NCBI RefSeq assembly: GCF_030512175.1
Contig: NZ_JAULBL010000002.1
Span: forward strand, 161,689-225,688
Length of the DNA: 64,000 nucleotides
Source of the DNA: Paeniglutamicibacter sulfureus
GTDB lineage: Bacteria; Actinomycetota; Actinomycetes; Actinomycetales; Micrococcaceae
Reading direction: 5' to 3'
Shown here one piece after another: positions 8,831 to 16,872 of the stretch. The notes beneath the pieces were generated by a model. The model was not told the DNA's origin and did no database searches. It saw only the letters and a program-made list of their open reading frames with translations. Within the stretch, counting starts at the first letter, position 1. Every line of letters begins with the position of its first letter. Both the position numbers and the translations under genes were made by a program.

Positions 8831-9517
8831 TTATGCTGCGCGCAGGAGGGGAGCGAGCACGTTGATACGGCGGGAGATGTCGGCGAAGGCGTTCTCGAAC
8901 GCGTCCTCGGTGTCCAGCCAGAGCGGGTCCGTCACGGACCAGTGGATATCCCCCAGATCGGGGAGTTTTTCGTGGGCGGTGTCGCAAACCGTCACGACGA
9001 AGTCCTCGCCGCCCACCACCTGATCCAGGTGCCGGGGTTCACGGTCCGTGAGGTCCAGTCCGTGGCGGCGGGCGATATCCACGGCCCTCGGGGCGATGTC
9101 GTTGGCCGGGTGCGTCCCCGCGGACGTCGACGGGATAGAACTAGCCCGTTGCCACAGGGCGGCGGCCAGCTGCGACCTCGCGCTGTTCCGCGAGCCGACG
9201 AACAGCACCCTGCGGGCCGCACGTTCGGCCCCGGGCTCCAGCCCATCGAAGGCGCCGGCGGCGAGCCGGAAGTAGCTTCGACGCTTGTCCGCCTCGGAGC
9301 GGTGGCTCGTCGCCAAACCCGCTGCTTCCAGTGCACGCAGGTGGTGGGAGAGCAGGTTCGAGGGCATCCCCAATTCGGCCCGCAGCTCGGTCGGCGAGAG
9401 GTCGCCCAGGGTCAGCAGGTCAACGATGCGCAGCCGCGCGGGATCCGCGAGGGCCCCATACTTGGCGGCCCGCGCCCCGAAGGCGACTTCTGGCTCTGTG
9501 TTCATTGATTCAATCAT
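8831..9517 (-). CDS. ArsR-type regulator fused to an inactive phosphatase-like domain
   Basis: A 228-residue protein. Residues about 5-90 are an ArsR winged helix (GALADPARLRIVDLLTLGDL, MPSNLLSHHLRALEAAGLA). Residues about 100-228 follow the low-molecular-weight phosphatase/ArsC fold, with a loop reading VGSRNSARSQ. The position of the catalytic cysteine is glycine (Gly108) while the arginine (Arg114) and a DP acid motif remain. The domain is therefore probably a ligand sensor and not a reductase. A TTG at 9541 or an ATG at 9505 are other possible starts. It lies between the pst operon and sulP. Actinobacterial ArsR-phosphatase fusions are known; whether Gly is normal in them I cannot verify. 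Confidence 0.75.
   Translation of the reverse strand: MIESMNTEPEVAFGARAAKYGALADPARLRIVDLLTLGDLSPTELRAELGMPSNLLSHHLRALEAAGLATSHRSEADKRRSYFRLAAGAFDGLEPGAERAARRVLFVGSRNSARSQLAAALWQRASSIPSTSAGTHPANDIAPRAVDIARRHGLDLTDREPRHLDQVVGGEDFVVTVCDTAHEKLPDLGDIHWSVTDPLWLDTEDAFENAFADISRRINVLAPLLRAA
9504..9514. promoter_or_regulatory. Small palindrome at the start of the ArsR-phosphatase gene
   Basis: ATTGA-T-TCAAT is an exact inverted repeat overlapping the two candidate ATG codons. ArsR proteins often bind such dyads in their own promoter, so it may be an autoregulatory operator. The match is short and could be chance. Confidence 0.3.
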
Positions 9518-9685
9518 GGCTGAGATACGTTCTACGCTCAAACTGGAGCCCCAGCTTCACCCCCAGCCGCCGTTGTGGTGCCGCGCTGTGGCTCGATCTA
9601 AACCTCGCGCGGCAGATATTCCCGGAAGGTGGCGCAACTGAAGGATTCGGTTGTCGGTTTAACTGCAGCTGGGTTTGGTGGTCGG

Positions 9686-11209
9686 TTAGTGTCCGGCTCC
9701 GAGCTTTCCCCCCATTCGCTCGCGCATCTTCAGGCTGGCCGCGTTCAGGCCCTCGATTTCGACGGTCTTGCCGTATTTCGCGTACTTTGCGGCGATGGCA
9801 TCCAGTGCTGCGATGGTGGAGGCATCCCACAGGTGCGAGTTGTACATGTCGATGACGACGCGGTCGGGATCCTCGGCGTAGTCGAATTGGGTGTAGAGGT
9901 CGTTGGATGACGCAAAGAACAGTTCCCCGTTCACCTCGTACTTGGCGATGGGCTCCCCGAAGTGCTCCTCGATGTGGCGTTCCACGGTGACCAGGTGGGC
10001 GACCCGGTTGGCGAAGAGGACCATGGCGGTGAGCACCCCGACGCCAACGCCGATGGCCAGGTTGTGCGTCCAGACGGTGACGACGACAGTAGCGAGCATG
10101 ACGGTGGTTTCACTCTTGGGCATCATGCGCAGGGTGGAGGGCTTGATGCTGTGCCAATCGAAGGTGGCCACGGACACGAAGATCATCACGGCCACCAGCG
10201 CTGCCATCGGGATCAGCGCCACGATGCCGCCGAGCGCGACGACCAGGATGAGCAGGAAAACTCCGGCCAGGAAGGTGGAGATGCGGGTCCTGGCGCCGGA
10301 GGCCTTGACGTTGATCATGGTCTGCCCGATCATCGCGCAACCGCCCATGCCGCCGAAGAATCCGGTGATGATGTTCGCCGCGCCCTGGCCCCAGGATTCG
10401 CGGGTCTTGTTGGAGCGGGTGTCGGTAACGTCGTCGACAAGCTTGGCGGTCATCAGGGATTCGAGCAGGCCCACGAAGGCCATGGCCAGCGCGTAGGGGA
10501 ACAGGATCTGCAGGGTCTCGAAATTCAGTGGAATGTTCGGCATGAACAACGAGGGCAGGCTCTCGGGCATCTCACCCTTGTCCCCGACGGTGGGGACCGC
10601 CAGGGATGCGACAACCGCAATGAGGGTCAGAACGACGATGGCAACCAGGGGCGCGGGGACCACGGTGGTGAGCTTGGGCAGGCCGAAGACGATCAGCAGA
10701 CCCATGATGGTGAGCGGGTAGACCAGCCAGGGGACTCCGAGCAGTTCCGGGACCTGGGACATGAAGATCAGGATCGCCAGGGCGTTGACGAAGCCGACCA
10801 TGACCTGGCGGGGAATGAACCTCATCAGCTTGGCCACGCCCAGCAGGGCCAGAATGACCTGGAAGATCCCGGCCAGGATCACGGCGGCAATGAAGTAGTC
10901 CACGCCGTGGCTTTTCACCAGCGGGGCGATGACCAGAGCAATGGCGCCAGTCGCCGCGGAAATCATGGCCGGACGTCCGCCCAGGAAAGCGATGGAGACG
11001 GCCATGGTGAAGGACGCGAACAACCCGAGGCGCGGGTCCACCCCGGCGATGATGGAGAAGGCTATGGCCTCGGGGATCAGGGCCAGCGCCACGACCAGCC
11101 CGGCCAGCACCTCGACCTTGAGCAGGCGCGGGGATTTGAGGGTGTGAAGGACGGATTGCCGTTCTTCCGGGGGCAGGATCGGGTGTCCTGCCGTGGTTTT
11201 CGTGGCCAT
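9686..11209 (-). CDS. SulP/SLC26 anion transporter with STAS domain (copy 1)
   Basis: Membrane transporter for an anion such as sulfate or bicarbonate; the substrate cannot be read from the sequence. Residues about 30-380 hold some ten to twelve membrane helices with SulP signatures (LVVALALIPEAIAFSIIAGVDP, GGMGGCAMIGQTMINV). Residues about 400-507 form a cytoplasmic STAS domain (VNGELFFASSNDLYTQF). Length 507 matches small bacterial SulP proteins. It is divergent from merR copy 1 and shares with it a MerR-type operator. A second copy at 44222-45745 differs at only about 30 residues by my count. Confidence 0.92.
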   Translation of the reverse strand: MATKTTAGHPILPPEERQSVLHTLKSPRLLKVEVLAGLVVALALIPEAIAFSIIAGVDPRLGLFASFTMAVSIAFLGGRPAMISAATGAIALVIAPLVKSHGVDYFIAAVILAGIFQVILALLGVAKLMRFIPRQVMVGFVNALAILIFMSQVPELLGVPWLVYPLTIMGLLIVFGLPKLTTVVPAPLVAIVVLTLIAVVASLAVPTVGDKGEMPESLPSLFMPNIPLNFETLQILFPYALAMAFVGLLESLMTAKLVDDVTDTRSNKTRESWGQGAANIITGFFGGMGGCAMIGQTMINVKASGARTRISTFLAGVFLLILVVALGGIVALIPMAALVAVMIFVSVATFDWHSIKPSTLRMMPKSETTVMLATVVVTVWTHNLAIGVGVGVLTAMVLFANRVAHLVTVERHIEEHFGEPIAKYEVNGELFFASSNDLYTQFDYAEDPDRVVIDMYNSHLWDASTIAALDAIAAKYAKYGKTVEIEGLNAASLKMRERMGGKLGAGH

Positions 11210-11342
11210 TGATGGCTCCGTTCAAGGGAAATTGGCGCTCTTGTGCGCTCGGGTACATGAAATGATGTGGGGTCGGCACGTCCTTGTGTTGCACTGGTTG
11301 GCTGCGGCAAGGAATGGCCGAAGCGGCGCACCGAACAAAACC

Positions 11343-11370
11343 AACCTTACCCTAACGTGAGGGTAGGGTT
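11343..11370. promoter_or_regulatory. MerR-type operator between sulP and merR (copy 1)
   Basis: The inverted repeat TACCCT (11348-11353), centre AACGTG, AGGGTA (11360-11365) lies between the divergent genes. Its 18-base core is identical in the second locus (45901-45918). MerR proteins bind such dyads within promoters of long spacing, so it probably controls both genes. Confidence 0.65.
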
Positions 11371-11396
11371 TGAAGCCGAGGAAACAGGAGAGACCC

Positions 11397-11789
11397 ATGA
11401 CTGACACCCCAACCCCAGTCCCCGATGGGCGGAGAATGCACATCGGGGACCTGGCCGAGGCCACGGGCCTGTCCCAGCGAACCATCCGCCACTACGACGA
11501 GGTGGGCCTGCTCCCGGCAACCACGCGCAGCGAGGGTGGCTTCCGGATCTACACGGAATCCGATTTGCAGCGCATGCTGGTGATTCGTTCCATGAAGCCG
11601 CTGGGATTCACCCTGGAGGAAATGGGCGAGCTGCTGGATACGGTTGACCTTCTTGCAACCGACCCGAACGATCCGGAAACCAGGGCCAGGCTGGCGGGCT
11701 TCATTGCCCAAGCCAACGCGAAACGCGACAAGCTGGCACTGAACCTCAGCCGGGCCAATTCCTTCATCCGGGACCTGCAAGGCAAGTAG
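11397..11789 (+). CDS. MerR-family transcriptional regulator (copy 1)
   Basis: A 130-residue regulator. The HTH_MerR domain occupies residues about 14-80 (MHIGDLAEATGLSQRTIRHYDEVGLL), followed by a helix for dimerization and a short C-terminus without cysteines, so metal sensing of the classical type is unlikely. It starts at ATG 11397 after AGGAGA; an upstream in-frame ATG at 11370 would overlap the operator. Divergent from sulP copy 1, which it presumably regulates. A closely similar gene lies at 45949-46338. Confidence 0.9.
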   Translation: MTDTPTPVPDGRRMHIGDLAEATGLSQRTIRHYDEVGLLPATTRSEGGFRIYTESDLQRMLVIRSMKPLGFTLEEMGELLDTVDLLATDPNDPETRARLAGFIAQANAKRDKLALNLSRANSFIRDLQGK

Positions 11790-11931
11790 CGTCGTTAGCT
11801 GGAACCTACCGTCCATGGAAAAGTGCGGCAACCAGGATGCGTGTAAGCATCTTCGTCAGCTCGAAAAACGAACCAGCCCTGTGTTTTATGCCGCTCGGGG
11901 GGAGCCCGCGTCGGCCAAGACCCAGATATTG

Positions 11932-11955
11932 GGCCGCCCCGCTAAACGGGGTGGC
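11932..11955. terminator. Hairpin between merR and umuC
   Basis: GGCCGCCCCG-CTAAA-CGGGGTGGCC forms a strong stem-loop in the 217-base gap between merR copy 1 and the umuC fragment. No T-run follows, so termination is possible but not certain. Confidence 0.35.
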
Positions 11956-12006
11956 CGGGAAATAGGGTAGCTTCGACCCCACCCGGGAATAAAACTAGAG
12001 GGAATA

Positions 12007-12494
12007 GTGCCACAACGCATAGCACCGGTTACCGATATAGAAGCCCCCTGGACCCCACAGGCGGACTCCAACGAATACATCGCCCACGTGGATGTGAATA
12101 GCTTCTATGTGAGTTGCGAGCGGGCCTTCGACCCGACGCTGATCGGCCGGCCGGTAATCGTCCTGTCCAACAACGACGGCTGCGCCGTCGCTCGGTCGGA
12201 CGAGGCCAAGGCCATGGGCATCGAAATGGGCGCCCCCTGGTTCAAGCTCGCCCCCACCGCCGATTCCCTGGGACTGGTCGCAAAATCCAGCAACTACGAG
12301 CTCTACGGGGATCTCTCCGCCCGAACCATGCAACTGCTGGGCCGGCACTCGGCCTGGGTCGAGGTCTACAGCATCGATGAGGCATTCCTGGGTGTCCGCG
12401 GGACCCTGCCGGAACTGCAAGCCCTGGCCCGACGCATGAAGCAGGACGTGATGGACCACCTTGGACTGCCGGTCTGCGTGGGGATCGCCAAAAC
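12007..12494 (+). pseudogene. umuC: umuC, 5' fragment (Y-family DNA polymerase)
   Basis: The first about 163 codons of an error-prone lesion-bypass polymerase. The palm acidic residues are visible in HVDVNSFYVSCERAFDP and YSIDEAFLG. The reading frame matches UmuC up to GIAKT and then runs into foreign sequence, ending at 12621. The missing part resumes at about 20459 with KTLAKLANKAAKK, which is exactly the next block of the family. It starts at GTG 12007 after AGAGGGA. It was interrupted by the Tn554-like element, so the fragment should lack the thumb and little-finger domains and be inactive. Confidence 0.9.
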
Positions 12495-12689
12495 TACCGG
12501 TACAGCCGAGTATTCGTTAGTGGCCTATTGGACCCGATCCATTCGGGTTCCGTCGTGGAATATGAATTTCGTTTTCAGGACTCGTCGGCACAGTCCTTCC
12601 GTGACCGGAAGGGAACCTTGAGTGGGACAGTCCAACCCGAGCCGGGGTTTCATCAGAGAAAGCTGCATCTGGCCCAAGCAATTCCAGAA

Positions 12690-13163
12690 TTACTCGGGAT
12701 CCCAGTCAGGGGAATCATTGGGCTCGCTGAAAAAATGATTCGTCTCCGTTGCCGAGTACCAACGTATATGCATTGGAGCCATGGCATCCAATAGTTCTGG
12801 CAGAGTTCGGTAGTAGAACTCATCTTCCTCGAACGGCACAGGCTTTTGACGCTCGTTGCGCCTAATAATTGCCACCCAATATTCTTCAATCCCCACGGAT
12901 AGGTCAGCACAGGAAAGCCACAAATCCGACTCGGTTCTCGCCGGATCTTGGGTCAGCATTCCCATGGAATCAACAACAACGAGGTAGCCCGAATAGTCGC
13001 CGCTGGTTACCTCGCCCAGATACTCCGCCTGCCCACGCCTGAGGTTTTCAGGTGTTGGACCTCGCATGTCCGCTGACTGATTGGACTCTTCAATTTCCTG
13101 CAACCGCCGAATATAGGCTCGTTCCAGCTCTACTGACTTCTCTTTGTTCTTCCTTCCCCACAT
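12690..13163 (-). CDS. Hypothetical protein, element cargo
   Basis: A 157-residue soluble protein with a lysine-rich start (MWGRKNKEKSVELERAY) and an acidic, aromatic C-terminus. No family recognised, and no signal peptide or membrane segment. It starts at ATG 13163. It lies in the left part of the Tn554-like element, oriented toward the left junction. The base composition is lower in GC than the flanking umuC halves, which agrees with foreign origin. Confidence 0.6.
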   Translation of the reverse strand: MWGRKNKEKSVELERAYIRRLQEIEESNQSADMRGPTPENLRRGQAEYLGEVTSGDYSGYLVVVDSMGMLTQDPARTESDLWLSCADLSVGIEEYWVAIIRRNERQKPVPFEEDEFYYRTLPELLDAMAPMHIRWYSATETNHFFSEPNDSPDWDPE

Positions 13164-13412
13164 GCGCTGACCTTTCCCGAGGAGGCTTGTTGCTTACATT
13201 AATAGACTCATTTTCCGAAGCCCTATGGGAACCCTCTGCGGGTCGGTTTCCCCGACCGCAAGTGGAATGAGTCTGGCTACAAGAGTTACGGCCAAGGTTC
13301 CAGCTATATCTTCAAGGTATCTGTGGTCAAGAACCTAGGTCAGGTAGTTATTTTTCAGCATCTCGGAATGTTCAAAACCGACGATCCCAGTCGTTAGTCC
13401 GATGTGTTCCGG

Positions 13413-13733
13413 CTATTCGCAGGACCCACCGGGAGCGCATCCGCTGCCAGAGCCACTGCTCGCGCCGTCAGGAGTGAGCAGGCCAATCGTGAGGTACATT
13501 GTCGCACCAGCTAAGACTGCGATGCCGAATATCAGAAGGACTCGGCTCCATCGACCACCGCCAGATATTCCGGCACCTCCGATAATTGCTAAGGCGGCAC
13601 CAATCGCCATCGGATAGTAGGGCCCGAAAATTGAACCGAAGAGTCCGAGCAGCAGGCCGATGACCGCGCCCAGCACCACGACTACGATGCTCGGCGCTGC
13701 AGCGTTCCGAGATTGCCCTTCGAGTGCAGTCAT
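13413..13733 (-). CDS. Small membrane protein, element cargo
   Basis: About 106 residues with three hydrophobic helices (APSIVVVVLGAVIGLLLGLFG, YPMAIGAALAIIGGAGI, VLLIFGIAVLAGATMYL) and a Gly/Ser-rich tail containing two cysteines. ATG 13733 is preferred; GTG 13748 is an alternative. No function can be assigned. It lies 250 bases upstream of the divergent sigma factor gene. Confidence 0.55.
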   Translation of the reverse strand: MTALEGQSRNAAAPSIVVVVLGAVIGLLLGLFGSIFGPYYPMAIGAALAIIGGAGISGGGRWSRVLLIFGIAVLAGATMYLTIGLLTPDGASSGSGSGCAPGGSCE

Positions 13734-13948
13734 ATAGTCATTATGCACGGCGTGGGTTCTAGGCAGTAGAGCTTGGTTGTCCGATACTCCCGCCGACGAT
13801 ATGGCCTGCTTTTTGCGCTAAACGCCGCATCACCAAACACCAAGGTCTGCGCTGCGCAGGGTTTCACAGGGGAACGGCTACCGGGACACCGGAGGGAATG
13901 GCTGGGAGACCATGGGGAAGGGCGATCCCGCCGTGAACTTATTTCGCG

Positions 13949-13962
13949 GTAGTGGACACTAC
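13949..13962. promoter_or_regulatory. Palindrome just upstream of the sigma factor gene
   Basis: GTAGTG-GA-CACTAC is a perfect inverted repeat ending 5 bases before the ATG at 13968. Its position suggests an operator or a site overlapping the promoter of the sigma factor operon. No Shine-Dalgarno sequence is seen, so the transcript may be leaderless. Confidence 0.4.
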
Positions 13963-13967
13963 TAGAT

Positions 13968-14564
13968 ATGAACCAGTTACCGGGCAACGATCAGGACCTT
14001 TGGGACCGATGTGCAGCAGGCAACGCCAATGCCTTCGGGACGTTGTTCGATCGGCACGCCGATGCACTGTTCAAGTTCTGCTTGAGCGCCTGCGGGTCAT
14101 GGCATGATGCCGAGGAACTGGTCTCAATCGCTTTTATGGAAGCGTGGCGAAAACGGGGAACGATCAGGCTGGAGCACGACTCCCTACTGCCGTGGCTGAT
14201 CGGGGTCGCCGCCAAGTCCAACCTCAATCGTGCACGTACGGCAAAACGCTATCGAGCCCTTATTGAAAGACTGCCGCACGGCGAGGAAACCACGGCATTC
14301 GAACCGCAGGTTGCCGAGGTGCTGGATGCACAAGCCCTCTCAGGCAAGCTTCTCGACGGGGCGGGACTAAGCGCGACCGAACGAGCCGTGGCAGTCCTGT
14401 GCCTGATGTTCGATTTCACATACATCGATGCGGCCCGCGCACTAGGCACACCCGTGGGGACCATTCGATCACGGCTCAACCGCGCACGAAAGAAGCTGAA
14501 AGCCTTTTCCGAGCCAAACCCCGAACATTCGTTGAAACTCTCTCCAGAAACGAGTCGGCCATGA
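13968..14564 (+). CDS. ECF-type RNA polymerase sigma factor
   Basis: A 198-residue sigma-70 family protein with region 2 (about 10-80: AFGTLFDRHADALFKFCLSACGSWHDAEELV, FMEAWRK) and region 4 (about 120-180: ERAVAVLCLMFDFTYIDAARALGTPVGTIRSRLNRARKKL). It redirects RNA polymerase to a small regulon. Its stop overlaps the start of a membrane-anchored protein gene (ATGA), the arrangement usual for a sigma factor and its regulator. It is carried inside the Tn554-like element; target promoters are unknown. Confidence 0.85.
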   Translation: MNQLPGNDQDLWDRCAAGNANAFGTLFDRHADALFKFCLSACGSWHDAEELVSIAFMEAWRKRGTIRLEHDSLLPWLIGVAAKSNLNRARTAKRYRALIERLPHGEETTAFEPQVAEVLDAQALSGKLLDGAGLSATERAVAVLCLMFDFTYIDAARALGTPVGTIRSRLNRARKKLKAFSEPNPEHSLKLSPETSRP

Positions 14565-15190
14565 ATCCCGAAGAACCGCGTTTCTCAGCGGCACGTCGCA
14601 CCCAAGTGCGCTCAGTGTTGGTCAATGAAATTTCTCAGGCACAAGGCAGGCCCCGGCGTCACCGGAAACCCCTCATCCTGGCTTCTGCCGGCGCGTTGGT
14701 GTTCGCGGCAACCGGATCGGCGTACTACATCGCCACCAAGCCCGTTGAAGACAAACGCGAAATCCGCTGCTACTACAACGCGGACCTCAAGGCTTCGCAG
14801 TTCGTGATCAGCGAAGACGAGGGCGATCCCGGCTATCAACTGGGTCCCTACATGGGAGCGGGATATGAGGCCAAGCCCGGCGAATCCGATCAGGTCGAAG
14901 ACGGGGTCGCCCTGTGTTCCAAGTACTGGGATATGGGGATGATGAACCCCGAAGGCATAACCAGCCATCTAGTTCCCAAGGATTTCAAGCAGCCGGCTCC
15001 CGCTCAGCCGGAAAACGCTATCAGTAAAGACGAGAACGGGCAGATCTACACACCTGCCAACGAAAGCGGGCTGGGCCCAGGTCATTATGTACCGGAGCTG
15101 GCTTCTTGCGTCGTTGAGAATGCGGTGGCGGTTATCCCTGGCGACAAGAACGTCTGCGCAAGGCTCCAGATACCTTCCCTCGAAAACTAG
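14561..15190 (+). CDS. Membrane-anchored extracytoplasmic protein coupled to the sigma factor
   Basis: A 209-residue protein. About 35 cytoplasmic residues are followed by one membrane helix (KPLILASAGALVFAATGSAYYI) and an outer domain with four cysteines that could form disulfides. It starts at ATG 14561, overlapping the sigma stop. Position and topology suggest an anti-sigma factor or signal sensor. However, the cytoplasmic part is short and lacks a zinc-containing anti-sigma motif (HxxxCxxC), so this role is only inferred. The family was not recognised. Confidence 0.7.
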   Translation: MNPEEPRFSAARRTQVRSVLVNEISQAQGRPRRHRKPLILASAGALVFAATGSAYYIATKPVEDKREIRCYYNADLKASQFVISEDEGDPGYQLGPYMGAGYEAKPGESDQVEDGVALCSKYWDMGMMNPEGITSHLVPKDFKQPAPAQPENAISKDENGQIYTPANESGLGPGHYVPELASCVVENAVAVIPGDKNVCARLQIPSLEN

Positions 15191-15403
15191 GAACCCAGGG
15201 AACAGGAATCGAGGCCCCTGCCGCGGTGCCATTTTCCTCTAATAGCCACTGCACAGAGTGCCCGAAGTCCTCTGCCCTGCGCTAGGGCGTCCGTAAGCCG
15301 AACCCTCACCTGGACAGCGCCCTGCAACTCGAACTTGCTCGCCGCTCTGGCGCAGTGCAGGGTTGGTGTGGCGGAGGGGCCGGTCAGCTGCAAAGCCGCC
15401 AAT

Positions 15404-15751
15404 TCACTTATGTCCTCTAGAGAAGCGGTCCCTAATCGATTGCCACCAAGGGTGGCCGGGGTCGCCTTTGCCGTCGAGGACGTCGAAGATGAAGAAGCCC
15501 TTCTCAGCAAACCACGCGAGGTCTTCTGCCGGCCGTGTAATTTCCCCTTCCCACCCAGGGACACCCACGTTCGCGGATTCCAGGTTCAGCTCGCAAGCTC
15601 GTCTATTGGCTTGGTCAAGCACTCTGGAGTCGGTGACCCCAGCGTTGCCTTCCGATACGTCCCAGAGGCGGTGCAGGATCGCGTAGCGCCCTGCCTTGTT
15701 GGTGGGTAGATCTGCAGGCGCAACAGGCTCGTAGTAGTACCCTTCGGTCAT
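15404..15751 (-). CDS. Hypothetical protein
   Basis: A 115-residue soluble protein, rich in tryptophan and acidic residues, starting at ATG 15751 after GGAAGGGG. No known domain recognised. It lies between convergent neighbours inside the Tn554-like element, with about 210 bases to the sigma operon on one side and 170 bases to the next unknown gene on the other. Confidence 0.5.
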   Translation of the reverse strand: MTEGYYYEPVAPADLPTNKAGRYAILHRLWDVSEGNAGVTDSRVLDQANRRACELNLESANVGVPGWEGEITRPAEDLAWFAEKGFFIFDVLDGKGDPGHPWWQSIRDRFSRGHK

Positions 15752-15917
15752 CTTCTAGACCCCTTCCGTACTTTTGAATCAAAACCTGCGTGGCCTGAGC
15801 CTACGGCACATTCAAACCCGATACGGGTTCGGCCCGAAATCACACAGTCGGGTCCGCGGGAAGAATGACAAATGGGCTCATCCCGGCACATGGTTCGGTC
15901 TGGCCACGGTGGCGGTT

Positions 15918-16502
15918 TTAGCTTGAGTCGCGGTCACCTTGAAGCCGGATCATCATGCGGGTAAGCCGCGAGGGTGGTCTTGAAGGGGAAGCGGGCCACG
16001 GGTGGGCTTCGATGATGTGCTGCACCGAATCCATGGCAGCGTCGTATTCGGCAGCGGGGAATTCCAGCTTGGGCGGGAACCAGGTGAGGGGATCATCGTT
16101 TCCCTCCGGTATCACCAGGTCCTCGCGGCCCAGGATTTCCGCTGCAATGGCGTCTCCTGCCCAATGAGGTCCATGCCAGATAATGCGATCATCGGTGCGC
16201 GCCAGCCAGACGGCGAAGGTTCCGCACAGGATGTCCGCATCGTAGGGGCACACCGTAAGTTCCAGCTCACCAGGTGTCAGCTCCGTGGTCGCCCCGCGCA
16301 GCTCTGGATCCCGGTAGCCTGCCAGCCACTCGTCCACCGAGGATTGGGGAAAGCGATGCGCGAAGGGCGATATGCCTACGTTTCGTTTCTTGTTGACGAT
16401 TGCCGGGACGGGGGTGCCGTCCACGACAAGTTCCACCGTCTCCTCAACCGTGTTCCACCGGGCAGTGATGGAAGAAAGCGCGTCTTTGTGGAGTTCGGGC
16501 AT
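15918..16502 (-). CDS. Hypothetical protein
   Basis: About 194 residues (counted from ATG 16502; a TTG at 16550 would add 16). It is soluble, with a proline- and arginine-rich C-terminus. Beta-rich segments resembling small cytoplasmic domains are seen (TVEETVELVVDGTPVPAIV), but no family could be named. Cargo of the Tn554-like element, downstream of the recombination genes and separated from them by a hairpin. Confidence 0.5.
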   Translation of the reverse strand: MPELHKDALSSITARWNTVEETVELVVDGTPVPAIVNKKRNVGISPFAHRFPQSSVDEWLAGYRDPELRGATTELTPGELELTVCPYDADILCGTFAVWLARTDDRIIWHGPHWAGDAIAAEILGREDLVIPEGNDDPLTWFPPKLEFPAAEYDAAMDSVQHIIEAHPWPASPSRPPSRLTRMMIRLQGDRDSS

Positions 16503-16654
16503 GCGTTCAGTATTCCAGTGCCCGAGTGGTTTAAAGGCGGCTTTGGCCAATTCTTCTATTCAAGGCCTCCGATTCCGGGTTCACGCGTCTTCCCAAAGCA
16601 ACCCGGACGGGCATTTCTTGGCCACCGAAACAGTCGCGTCGTCCCGTAAGGGGT

Positions 16655-16679
16655 CTGTCCGGATTGGCAATCCGGACAG
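16655..16679. terminator. Perfect 11-bp inverted repeat after the recombinase operon
   Basis: CTGTCCGGATT-GGC-AATCCGGACAG forms a perfect stem-loop about 190 bases past the stop of the large recombinase. It is not followed by a T-run on either strand. It may terminate the recombinase transcript or serve as a binding site. The remaining bases from 16503 to 16872 hold nothing recognisable. Confidence 0.4.
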
Positions 16680-16872
16680 TTCCGTATGGGGGTGGGCTTG
16701 CGGAACGCACCCCGCACTGACCTGTGACTTAAGAAATTCCGGGATTCACAGGAAAGTCGACCGTCCCGCAAGACCTGTCCGGTGATCCGAACCGGTGACG
16801 GGGCGTGAAACGGAACGCTGTAGCGGGTGGCTGGACACCAGGCTGGGGATGTCTGGAATTTGGCATGGAAGC

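Noticed and set aside
9962-11212. Long plus-strand frames opposite sulP (also 44369-45748)
   Set aside because: Gly/Asp/His/Gln-rich mirror frames typical of high-GC genes; the sulP strand has clear family motifs.
12495-12621. Extension of the umuC 5' fragment to the stop at 12621
   Set aside because: The sequence after GIAKT does not match UmuC; it is read-through into the inserted element.
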